Positions 28,776 through 36,374 of a stretch of DNA of 36,374 nucleotides are shown here, in pieces. Source of the DNA: Candidatus Woesearchaeota archaeon. GTDB taxonomy: Archaea > Nanobdellota > Nanobdellia > Woesearchaeales > GW2011-AR9. Where the stretch lies: positions 1 through 36,374 of the forward strand of contig JAGVYL010000008.1 of assembly GCA_018303285.1 (NCBI GenBank), written 5' to 3'. A model generated the notes under the pieces. It saw nothing but the letters and a program-made list of their open reading frames with translations. It made no database searches and was not told the origin of the DNA. How positions within the stretch are numbered: the first letter of the stretch is position 1; every line of letters begins with the position of its first letter. The translations under genes were made by a program, and so were the position numbers.

Positions 28776-30299
28776 GTGGCATATAACTCTAAAGACGATT
28801 TTGACCAAACGGTTTCTTTGGCTTTGAAAACAATAACCGAAGGAAAACAAGCGTTGGTCTTTGCCAGCAGCAAGCTCAGTGCTGAGAAGACAGCCGAAGA
28901 GATTTCTTTGGAGATTAGTGGAGGAGAGAGATTATCTGAGTTGAGAAAGGATATCTTGTCTGTGGGTTCTACTCCAACCACTCAATGCAAGAAGCTGGCC
29001 AACTGCGTGGAAAAAGGAATAGCCTTTCACCATGCGGGGCTGTTAGCCGGGCAACGAGAGCTGATTGAAGAAAATTTTCGTTCGGGAAAGATCAAGGTAA
29101 TCTGCGCTACTCCGACTTTGGCTATGGGAGTATCCACTCCGGCCTTTCGGGTAATTGTTAAAAGTTTGAAACGTTATAACGACAAACGAGGAATGATGGA
29201 TTGGATTTCTAATATGGAATGCCATCAGATGATGGGCAGGGCAGGCAGGCCGGAGTTCAATGAATCTGGAGAAGCGATTTTGGTTGCCAGCAGTGAACAT
29301 GAAGAAGAGAGGATTAAAGAAAGATATATCTACGGTGAGATTGAGCCAGTACAAAGCAAGCTGGCAGTGGAGCCGGTTTTTCGGATGCATCTTTTGAGTT
29401 TAATTTCTACTGGGAATATCGCTTCTCAAGAAGGGGCTGAGAAATTTTTTGCCCAGACTTTGTGGGCTCAGCAATTTGGCGATATGGCTGAAGTGAATGT
29501 GATGATTACCAGGATGCTTGGTCTGCTTGAAGAGTATGGAATGATTTTGCGAAAGAAAGAAATTTTTGGAGCTACGTATTTAGGACGAAGAGTGGCAGAG
29601 CTGTATCTTGATCCTACTACTGCCAATTCGTTGGTACAAAGGATGAAGAAGGCGGCTAAGATGTTGGACACCGGGAAGATAAACGAGTTCTCATTTTTAC
29701 AGGCGTTTTCTTACACTTTTGAGATGGAACCGCTTCTGCGAGTGAAGAAAAAAGAGGAAGAAGAAATTTGGGATAAGTTGATGGAGCAGTATAATAGTTT
29801 ATTAGAAGCAGAGCCGGAAGAAATTTATTTAAGAGATTTCTTTATGAACAGCATCAAAACAGCCTTGTTTTTTAACGAGTGGATTCAGGAGAAAGATGAA
29901 GAATATCTGCTGGAAAAGTATGACATTCGGCCAGGAGAGATTAGAGCAAAACTGGAAAAAGCAGAATGGTTGTTGTATGCTGGCGAAGAATTGAGCAAAG
30001 CTTTGCAGTTGAATGAGCTGGTGAGTGTATTTTCTCGTTTAAGGGTGCGAGTGAAGTATGGAATCAAAGATGAGCTGGTGCCTTTGGTGAAAGTACGGGG
30101 GGTGGGAAGAGTAAGAGCGCGAAAGCTTTTTAATAATGGGGTGAAGGATTTGGGAGATCTGCGCTTGATGGAGAAAGGCTGGCTGGCTAAGATTTTGGGC
30201 AAAGAGACAGCAGAAGAAGTTAAAAGTCAAGTTGGAGGGGAGATAGAAACGGTTCGGGAGAATAAGCGGAAAGGGCAGATTAATTTGAATGATTTTTAG
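28776..30299 (+). CDS. Hel308-type helicase, C-terminal half only (RecA2, winged helix, ratchet, HhH)
   Basis: ALVFASSKLSAEKTAEEIS, AFHHAGLLAGQRELIEENFRSGKIKVICATPTLAMGVSTPA, HQMMGRAGRPEF, C-terminal LVKVRGVGRVRARKLFNNGV. GTG start and no Walker A/DExH half upstream. Confidence 0.88.
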   Translation: MAYNSKDDFDQTVSLALKTITEGKQALVFASSKLSAEKTAEEISLEISGGERLSELRKDILSVGSTPTTQCKKLANCVEKGIAFHHAGLLAGQRELIEENFRSGKIKVICATPTLAMGVSTPAFRVIVKSLKRYNDKRGMMDWISNMECHQMMGRAGRPEFNESGEAILVASSEHEEERIKERYIYGEIEPVQSKLAVEPVFRMHLLSLISTGNIASQEGAEKFFAQTLWAQQFGDMAEVNVMITRMLGLLEEYGMILRKKEIFGATYLGRRVAELYLDPTTANSLVQRMKKAAKMLDTGKINEFSFLQAFSYTFEMEPLLRVKKKEEEEIWDKLMEQYNSLLEAEPEEIYLRDFFMNSIKTALFFNEWIQEKDEEYLLEKYDIRPGEIRAKLEKAEWLLYAGEELSKALQLNELVSVFSRLRVRVKYGIKDELVPLVKVRGVGRVRARKLFNNGVKDLGDLRLMEKGWLAKILGKETAEEVKSQVGGEIETVRENKRKGQINLNDF

Positions 30300-30404
30300 T
30301 AGAATGTGATTCAGCTTTTTATCTTTCTTTTCCGTATACTATGTACTTTTAAATGTTTCCTAAAAAGAGAAAGATTTATAAATAACTAAAAAAATAAAAG
30401 AAAG

Positions 30405-30989
30405 ATGAAAGGAACAGAACTAGTTTACCGAGAGATTCTCTATCAATCAATGGAGAAGAAAAATCGGGTTTTGACTCAGGCAGAGATAGCGCGAGTGCTA
30501 AACTGTTCTCTCAGCACGGTAAATCGAGCAGTGGGTAATTTAGAGCGGATGGGCGCAGTAGAAGTAAGAACAAGAAATCTGCACGTTTTGGATATTAAAA
30601 AGATACTTTTGTATTGGGCAAGCTTGCGTAATCTGCCAAGAGATGTTATCTATGCAACAAGAGTAGAAAAACCAGTGCGAGAAATAGAAAAACTGATGCC
30701 GGAGATGGTGATATTCGGGGCGTACAGCGCTTATAAATTTATCTTTAATGATGTGCCGGCAGATTATTCAGAAGTTTATGTTTACGGCGATGAAAGTTTG
30801 AAAAAAAGATTTCCTTCTGCAAAGGGGCCGCCCAACCTTTTTGTTTTAGGAAGAGATGATAGGATGGGGAAATATGGTAAGAGAGTCACTTCTGCAAATC
30901 TTTTTGTGGATTTATGGAATCTACGAGAATGGTATGCGAAAGAATTTATCAAAGCAATGGAGGAAAAGCTGAATGGAATTCTGGAATAG
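30405..30989 (+). CDS. AbiEi-like HTH antitoxin/regulator
   Basis: N-terminal wHTH RVLTQAEIARVLNCSLSTVNRAVGNLERMGAVEV; overlaps the downstream NTase by 17 nt. Confidence 0.6.
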   Translation: MKGTELVYREILYQSMEKKNRVLTQAEIARVLNCSLSTVNRAVGNLERMGAVEVRTRNLHVLDIKKILLYWASLRNLPRDVIYATRVEKPVREIEKLMPEMVIFGAYSAYKFIFNDVPADYSEVYVYGDESLKKRFPSAKGPPNLFVLGRDDRMGKYGKRVTSANLFVDLWNLREWYAKEFIKAMEEKLNGILE

Positions 30990-31584
30990 CGTGCTAACGG
31001 AAAAAAGCTGGAAACTGCTGCAGGAGCTGAAGAAAGAAAAATTCCGCTTTATCGTTATCGGCGGCTGGGCAGCTTATCTTTGGACTAAGCAGCACAAATC
31101 AAAAGATATTGACGTGATTATTCCTGATTTTGGGGAGTTAGAGTCGCTGAAGCAAAAATACGAACTGCTCAAGAACGATTCTCTCAAAAAATACGAAGTA
31201 AAGTTCGGGGAAATAGATTTGGATATCTATGTTCCGTTTTATTCCAGACTAACCTTGTCGATGGAGGAAATAATCACTGATGTGAAACGGGTGGAAAGTT
31301 TTGAAGTAGTTTCTCCAGAAGCCTTGCTTATTCTTAAACAAGGAGCGGAGAACGAGCGGGGAGAAAGCATTAAAGGGCAGAAAGACAGAATAGACATCTT
31401 AACGTTGCTCTGTTTTACCGAAATTGATTTTAAGAAGTATTATGAAACGCTTAAACGAAATGATATCCTGTTTTTCCGCCAAAGGCTGAAAGAAATAGTC
31501 AACTCTTTCAGGGATGTGGAGCATTTGGGGATGAACGTCAAGGATTACGCGAAAATAAAAAAAGAGTTATTAAATAAGATATGA
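30973..31584 (+). CDS. AbiEii-like nucleotidyltransferase
   Basis: FRFIVIGGWAAYLWTKQHKSKDIDVIIPDF (GGxAxxxx...DxD NTase core), KDRIDILTLL. Confidence 0.7.
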   Translation: MEFWNSVLTEKSWKLLQELKKEKFRFIVIGGWAAYLWTKQHKSKDIDVIIPDFGELESLKQKYELLKNDSLKKYEVKFGEIDLDIYVPFYSRLTLSMEEIITDVKRVESFEVVSPEALLILKQGAENERGESIKGQKDRIDILTLLCFTEIDFKKYYETLKRNDILFFRQRLKEIVNSFRDVEHLGMNVKDYAKIKKELLNKI

Positions 31585-31993
31585 CCGCTGAGACAAGGCC
31601 AAGGATCGAGCCGACCAGCACTTGTTTCGGAGTATGGCCTAACGAGTAATGCACCGGCTTAATGCCCGGGTGAAGTTTTTTGATTAAGAGATTTATGGTA
31701 AGACCTTCTTCTCCCGCAGTTCTTCTTACTCCCATAGCATCTCTTAAAATGATAGCAGTTAAGGCGATAGTGAGAAAGAATAACGGGGTGGAACCTTCAG
31801 TGAGGAAAGTGATTGTTGTGAAGCCGGCCATCAAACTGGAATGCGAAGAAGGCATGCCGCCAGTGACGAATAAATCTTTTAGATGAAATGACTGCTTGTG
31901 TTTGAACCTGTAAATCAAGATTTTGATTATCTGAGTGCCGAGACCGGCAAGAAGAATTGTTAAAAAGAATGGGTTAAGGAATAGTTTGTACAT
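31538..31993 (-). CDS. Divergent PAP2 family (DUF212) membrane protein
   Basis: TGGMPSSHSSLMAGF, RDAMGVRRTAGEE, HTPKQVLVGSILG. Confidence 0.88.
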   Translation of the reverse strand: MYKLFLNPFFLTILLAGLGTQIIKILIYRFKHKQSFHLKDLFVTGGMPSSHSSLMAGFTTITFLTEGSTPLFFLTIALTAIILRDAMGVRRTAGEEGLTINLLIKKLHPGIKPVHYSLGHTPKQVLVGSILGLVSAVISYLITLFLFSRNP

Positions 31994-32004
31994 TGTTACC
32001 TCGG

Positions 32005-32604
32005 TTAATGCAAAACGCGGTATTGGAGGAGGAACGTTGTTTTATATGAGATGTGATGCTGTTCTAAAAGAGATGCGATTTCTTCGTAATGCCTGGTTGG
32101 CACCTGCAAAATCCCCCCCGAAAGAATTGTCCCCCCTAATTTTGAGAGAATGCCCGTTCCTTTAACTCTTCCTTGTAATGCGTAGTAAACTGTCTTCTGT
32201 TTAGCCGGAGAAATTTTGCTTAGAGAATACGCTACCAAAGCTACTGCTTCAAAACCAAATCTTTCAGCAAGGTAATCCCTATGAATAATTGAATATCCTT
32301 CTGCCAAGATAGCTTCCCTTCCAAGAAAACCAGGATTAAGCAGATCTTTTATGTCGATTACTTTAACATCAAATGTTTTATCTGTATGCACGATTTTATT
32401 TTTTAATTCTTGGCTAAGCTGCCATTTAATATTAACTGATGTTTTTTTGCAGAGTATCACTGCTAAATCTAAATCACGGGAAGAAGACTTCCCTCTGGCG
32501 TATGAGCCGTAGGCAACTATGTCCCACACACCATTTTTTTTAATCCAGTGTGAATCCAACTTTTTTGGCAAGTTTTCTAACATCTTCTTTAAGCACCTCG
32601 GCAA
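32005..32604 (-). CDS. MNT-type nucleotidyltransferase with C-terminal accessory domain
   Basis: GSYARGKSSSRDLDLAVI (GSxARG..DxD); tail YYALQGRVKGTGILSKLGGTILSGGILQVPTRHYEEIASLL. Confidence 0.8.
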   Translation of the reverse strand: MPRCLKKMLENLPKKLDSHWIKKNGVWDIVAYGSYARGKSSSRDLDLAVILCKKTSVNIKWQLSQELKNKIVHTDKTFDVKVIDIKDLLNPGFLGREAILAEGYSIIHRDYLAERFGFEAVALVAYSLSKISPAKQKTVYYALQGRVKGTGILSKLGGTILSGGILQVPTRHYEEIASLLEQHHISYKTTFLLQYRVLH

Positions 32605-32887
32605 CTTCTTTCGATAGAAGAAGATTGTAACTATCTTGATACGCAGGAAAATCCTTATCCAGCAGAAGATAAATATCTTTATACTTTTTTTTTAACAAGC
32701 GGAATCTGTCTGCATGGCTTTTTGGTATGAATCCTTCTTTTCTCAATAAATGCCAGTCAGTTAAAACAGCCAGAGATTTAAAAAAAAGGCTGGCGGCAGA
32801 ATTATACGACCGGCGTTTTAAAGCGTTTTCTCCGTCAAGATAGAAATTTCTGATGTTTCCTGCAAGGATTTCCTCTTTTTCATTCAT
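32540..32887 (-). CDS. HEPN-domain protein paired with the MNT gene
   Basis: Helical 115-aa ORF (ENALKRRSYNSAASLFFKSLAVLTDWHLL...DSYNLLLSKEVAEVLKEDVRKLA); overlaps the downstream NTase. Confidence 0.75.
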   Translation of the reverse strand: MNEKEEILAGNIRNFYLDGENALKRRSYNSAASLFFKSLAVLTDWHLLRKEGFIPKSHADRFRLLKKKYKDIYLLLDKDFPAYQDSYNLLLSKEVAEVLKEDVRKLAKKVGFTLD

Positions 32888-32904
32888 GTTACTGTGAGTA
32901 ACAT
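32886..32904. promoter_or_regulatory. Palindromic operator 1 (GTTAC-N5-GTAAC)
   Basis: ATGTTACtgtgaGTAACAT, adjacent to the HEPN start codon. Confidence 0.75.
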
Positions 32905-32926
32905 CTAAATGATATTTAAGCTTTTC

Positions 32927-32943
32927 TGTTACTGGGGGTAACA
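32927..32943. promoter_or_regulatory. Palindromic operator 2 (GTTAC-N5-GTAAC)
   Basis: TGTTACtggggGTAACA, centre about 40 bp from operator 1. Confidence 0.75.
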
Positions 32944-33105
32944 GGGATTAGCCTTGATAAGAGAAAAGTAAAATCTACATATATATGGGTGGCGGGAAGG
33001 GTTATCAGTAAAAGACTACTAACTAATGATAAAAAAATAGAAAGATTTATAAAACAAAGAACTTAAAAAAAAGAAAATGCAATAAAACATTGAGGGAGAA
33101 ACAAA

Positions 33106-34359
33106 ATGCTATTTAAACAAAGAAGATTGATGGCAACTCTAAGCATATTATTGAGTTATGTTGCGGTAGAGATAGCCATCGCAGCTTCTCGTTTTTTTGA
33201 TTATGCAAGCATAGCTAAAGATTATACGACTTTTTTAGAGGGATATAAAAAAGAACATAATTTTTTTTTCCATATACAAAAACCAGATGCAGAACTTGGT
33301 TTTGTTTATGGAACCTCATCCAACGAACAGATAAGACTGGAACAATACCTCTCTGGGGAGAGAGATGAACTTGGTTTTAGAAATTTTCCGGGTGATAAAG
33401 AAACTGGAAAGATAACTATTGTGGGTGATTCTTTTAGTCATGGGCAAGGTGTTTCTGTCTACGAATCATGGCCAAAAAGACTAGAATCAGATTTAGGAAT
33501 AAAAGTTGCTAATCTAGCCGTAAGCGGTTCTAATCCAACACAGTACAATCTAATAATGAAACGGTATAAACAATATTTAGAAAATCGAGTAATCTTATAC
33601 GGCGTGTATGTAAACGATTTTACAGACAACATAGACATTCTTGATTATGAGGAAAGCGGAAGAAATCAGTTTAAGTCTCCAGAACCGTCTTTTTTTGATC
33701 TCATTGCACTTCTTGAAAAAAAACCTTTTTTTGAAAGAACATTAGCACATAATCTTTACGGGTGGTTATATCAAACTAACTCAAGGAATATCATGAAAAC
33801 AAAGGGTAATGAAATTATGAAATTAAACGGAGAGAATCTTTTGCAAATAGACGGTAATCTTTTAGTCAGAGGAGAAAATGAAATTCGAAGAGAGTGGTTA
33901 TCACAAGAGAATAAAACTAATTTTTTAAAAACACTTGCATCAGCAAAAGATATCGCCGAAGGATATGGATCTACCTTGGTGGTTGTCTATTTTCCGAGTC
34001 GAGTATACATTTATGCAGAAGAATATGAACATGGTTTTTCTGATAAAGAACCAATCAAGCTTGAAGAAAAAGCAAAAATATTGCTAAAGGAGTATGCACA
34101 AAAATTAGATCTATTATTTATAGATAGCACTCCTGCATTAAAACAAGAACGCCATAATGCAATACCTATCTACCTATTCAAAGATGTGCATTTTAGTCCT
34201 CACGGAAACGAAATAGTTGCTCAGGAAATTGCCAGCGCTTTAATCGACTTTTGTTATATACAATCTACAAAAACCGAAGAAATTAGTTATGAACCACCAA
34301 CAAAAACTGCGAAGGGGTTATGTAGCGAACTTATTAGTAGAAGTATCACTGATTTTTAA
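33106..34359 (+). CDS. Membrane-anchored SGNH/GDSL-like hydrolase
   Basis: N-terminal hydrophobic segment, ITIVGDSFSHGQG, NLAVSGSNPTQYN, DVHFSPHGNEIVAQEI. Confidence 0.8.
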   Translation: MLFKQRRLMATLSILLSYVAVEIAIAASRFFDYASIAKDYTTFLEGYKKEHNFFFHIQKPDAELGFVYGTSSNEQIRLEQYLSGERDELGFRNFPGDKETGKITIVGDSFSHGQGVSVYESWPKRLESDLGIKVANLAVSGSNPTQYNLIMKRYKQYLENRVILYGVYVNDFTDNIDILDYEESGRNQFKSPEPSFFDLIALLEKKPFFERTLAHNLYGWLYQTNSRNIMKTKGNEIMKLNGENLLQIDGNLLVRGENEIRREWLSQENKTNFLKTLASAKDIAEGYGSTLVVVYFPSRVYIYAEEYEHGFSDKEPIKLEEKAKILLKEYAQKLDLLFIDSTPALKQERHNAIPIYLFKDVHFSPHGNEIVAQEIASALIDFCYIQSTKTEEISYEPPTKTAKGLCSELISRSITDF

Positions 34360-34413
34360 CCGTTTAATTTAAAAAGGAATTAATATTTCTTCTCTTTATC
34401 TGTGGTGAATTAG

Positions 34414-36374
34414 ATGGGTAGTAAAAAGAGGACTAGAAAGAAGTATTTAGCATTAGCTTTAGCCTTGCTTTTAGTTAGTGTTTTTGCACTTGTTTTTATC
34501 TGGTCGTTGGAATCTGATTCAAATATGTTAAACAGATATTTAACTCCGTTTAATAGTTTAACCGGAGCAAGTGTGGGGTTTCCTGATGAAGCAATTGCTT
34601 CTTCTTCGGAAGTTTCTCTTTCTGGTGAAGTGAGCCTCAGTGCAGTTCCTACTATTACAGCAGTAACTTTAACGGCCACTTCAGCTCTTAATCGCACTTC
34701 GGATAATCTTTCTGCTTCTGTTTCTGGTTTAAGTGCAGGAACAAATGTTACTTACAATTGGTATCTTAATGGTGCATCTATTACTGTTTTAAATATGCCA
34801 ATGACTAATGCTTCTTGGTCGCCTGATGCCCAGACAACTTATGATTTTTCCGGGTATAATAACAACGGTACTTTAGGAACTAATTTATTGGCAGATGTGG
34901 CTGAACCGAATTATACTACCTCTTGTGTGATTGGGGGGTGTTATATTTTTGATGGAAGAAATGATACGATTAATGTTGGCAACGCTTCAAATCTCAACTT
35001 CGCGGCTAATGAAAGTTTCTCTATAAGTGTATGGTTTAAAGCAGCAGCGTTTACAACTGGAGATCATTTGATAGATAAACGAGGGACTTCTGGTCCTGGG
35101 TACTCGCTTGGTACAGGCTCGATTGCTGCTTCAACCTTAGATTTTAATGTCTGGGGAGCAAGCGGTTCTCCCCAAGCATCAAAAACAGGTCTAAGCGCCA
35201 ATCAATGGTATCATGCAGTAGGAGTCAGAGACACAGCCAGCGATAGGATTTTCTTGTATGTCAATGGAGTTTTAGCAGAAAATACTGCGGATTCTACTAC
35301 CGGCCATATTAATTCTACTAATTCTGTAACAATAGGAAGTCGAGTCGATCAATCCGCTGGTTTTTTCTTCAACGGCTCCATCGATGAAGTGAGGATTTAC
35401 CGCCGGGCTCTTTCTGAAGCACAAATTAAAGCATTATACAATTCAGAATCAACCAACTACGCTAATAATCTTACTGTAGAACAAGAAATTTTGCCAGGAG
35501 AAGCTTGGAATGTTTCAGCTACTCCGATAGACTTCCAAGGCCAGAATGGGACTACTTATTTTAGTACTAATTTAATTAATATCGCAGCCATAAATAACAC
35601 TGCTCCGTCAATCACTTCTGCTTCTCTTTCTCCTGCAAATCCCACCACTTCAGATAATCTTACTTCTACAGTCTCCGGCTTAACCGATGCCAATGGTGAC
35701 AGTACTAATGTCACTTATAATTGGTATGTCAACGGCACATCAATTACTGTCTTAAACTTGCCGTTTACTTACCATATGTTTTCATCAAATGAAACATACA
35801 CTAATGATTTCTCTGGCAATGGCAATGACGGGGTAATCGGTTATAATGGTCGAGGAGATCCTCTGGAACCGCAATTCAATCGTGATTGTGCCATTGGCGG
35901 CTGTTATACCTTTGATGGTGTAAATGATTTTATTTCCGTCGGCAACGCTTCAAATCTCAACTTCGCTGCTAATGAAAGTTTCTCTATCAGTTTATGGTTT
36001 AACTCGGCGAAATTCTCCGTAGGAGACTATCTTCTAGATAAACGAGGGGCTTCTGGTCCGGGGTATTTTCTTGCTACAGATAGTGCTGCGGCTTCTACAC
36101 TAAATTTTGATGTTGTGGGAGCAAGTGGTTCTCCCCAAGCATCAAAAACAGGTCTAAGCGCTAATCAATGGTATTATGCAGTGGGAGTTAGAGATACAGC
36201 CAGCGATAGGATTTTCCTGTATGTCAATGGGATATTAGCAGAAAATACTGCGGATTCTACTACCGGCCATATTAATTCTACCAATCCCGTAACAATAGGA
36301 AGCCGAACAGATCAATCCGCGGGTTTTTTCTTCAACGGTTCGATTGATGAAGTGAGAATTTATCGCCGGGCTCT
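34414..36374 (+). CDS. Tandem LamG-domain surface protein (3' end outside window)
   Basis: ATG at 34414. N-terminal basic stretch and TM (MGSKKRTRKKYLALALALLLVSVFALVFIW), two LamG units (FDGRNDTINVGNASNLNF...GSIDEVRIYRRAL). Confidence 0.85.
   Translation, partial: MGSKKRTRKKYLALALALLLVSVFALVFIWSLESDSNMLNRYLTPFNSLTGASVGFPDEAIASSSEVSLSGEVSLSAVPTITAVTLTATSALNRTSDNLSASVSGLSAGTNVTYNWYLNGASITVLNMPMTNASWSPDAQTTYDFSGYNNNGTLGTNLLADVAEPNYTTSCVIGGCYIFDGRNDTINVGNASNLNFAANESFSISVWFKAAAFTTGDHLIDKRGTSGPGYSLGTGSIAASTLDFNVWGASGSPQASKTGLSANQWYHAVGVRDTASDRIFLYVNGVLAENTADSTTGHINSTNSVTIGSRVDQSAGFFFNGSIDEVRIYRRALSEAQIKALYNSESTNYANNLTVEQEILPGEAWNVSATPIDFQGQNGTTYFSTNLINIAAINNTAPSITSASLSPANPTTSDNLTSTVSGLTDANGDSTNVTYNWYVNGTSITVLNLPFTYHMFSSNETYTNDFSGNGNDGVIGYNGRGDPLEPQFNRDCAIGGCYTFDGVNDFISVGNASNLNFAANESFSISLWFNSAKFSVGDYLLDKRGASGPGYFLATDSAAASTLNFDVVGASGSPQASKTGLSANQWYYAVGVRDTASDRIFLYVNGILAENTADSTTGHINSTNPVTIGSRTDQSAGFFFNGSIDEVRIYRRA
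34978..35411 (+). repeat. LamG-encoding near-identical repeat, copy 1
   Basis: GGCAACGCTTCAAATCTCAACTTCGC... to CGCCGGGCTCT, repeated 963 bp downstream in frame. Confidence 0.85.
35941..36374 (+). repeat. LamG-encoding near-identical repeat, copy 2 (runs to window end)
   Basis: Same sequence as 34978-35411 with scattered substitutions. Confidence 0.85.

Overview
Archaeal (DPANN-like, inferred from gene content) chromosomal window. It contains the 3' end of 16S rRNA, an intron-containing tRNA-Ala(TGC) and a complete 23S rRNA with no 5S in the expected place downstream. These are followed by about 27 protein genes: TrmI, FHA, HAD (frameshifted), TrmB, an e-MtaB-type methylthiotransferase, Asp/Glu racemase, HisRS, IleRS, a CBS-repeat protein with an HPF-like tail, PvlArgDC, GyrB, LonB, a DacZ-like diadenylate cyclase, PHP, an OBG/YchF-type GTPase, a Hel308 C-terminal half, an AbiE-like pair, DUF212/PAP2, a HEPN/MNT pair, an SGNH hydrolase and a LamG surface protein. 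A tRNA-Gly(GCC) with an intron lies mid-window. The most interesting signal is in the RNA genes: four very short insertions (34, 35, 29 and 14 nt) that each look like bulge-helix-bulge (BHB) introns. They lie in the T-loop of tRNA-Ala, in the loops of 23S helices 89 and 91 next to the peptidyl-transferase centre, and at 37/38 of tRNA-Gly. Removing the two 23S insertions restores helices of the same length as E. coli H89 and H91. The intron calls come from hand folding and remembered conserved rRNA sequence; no alignment, folding program or database search was run.
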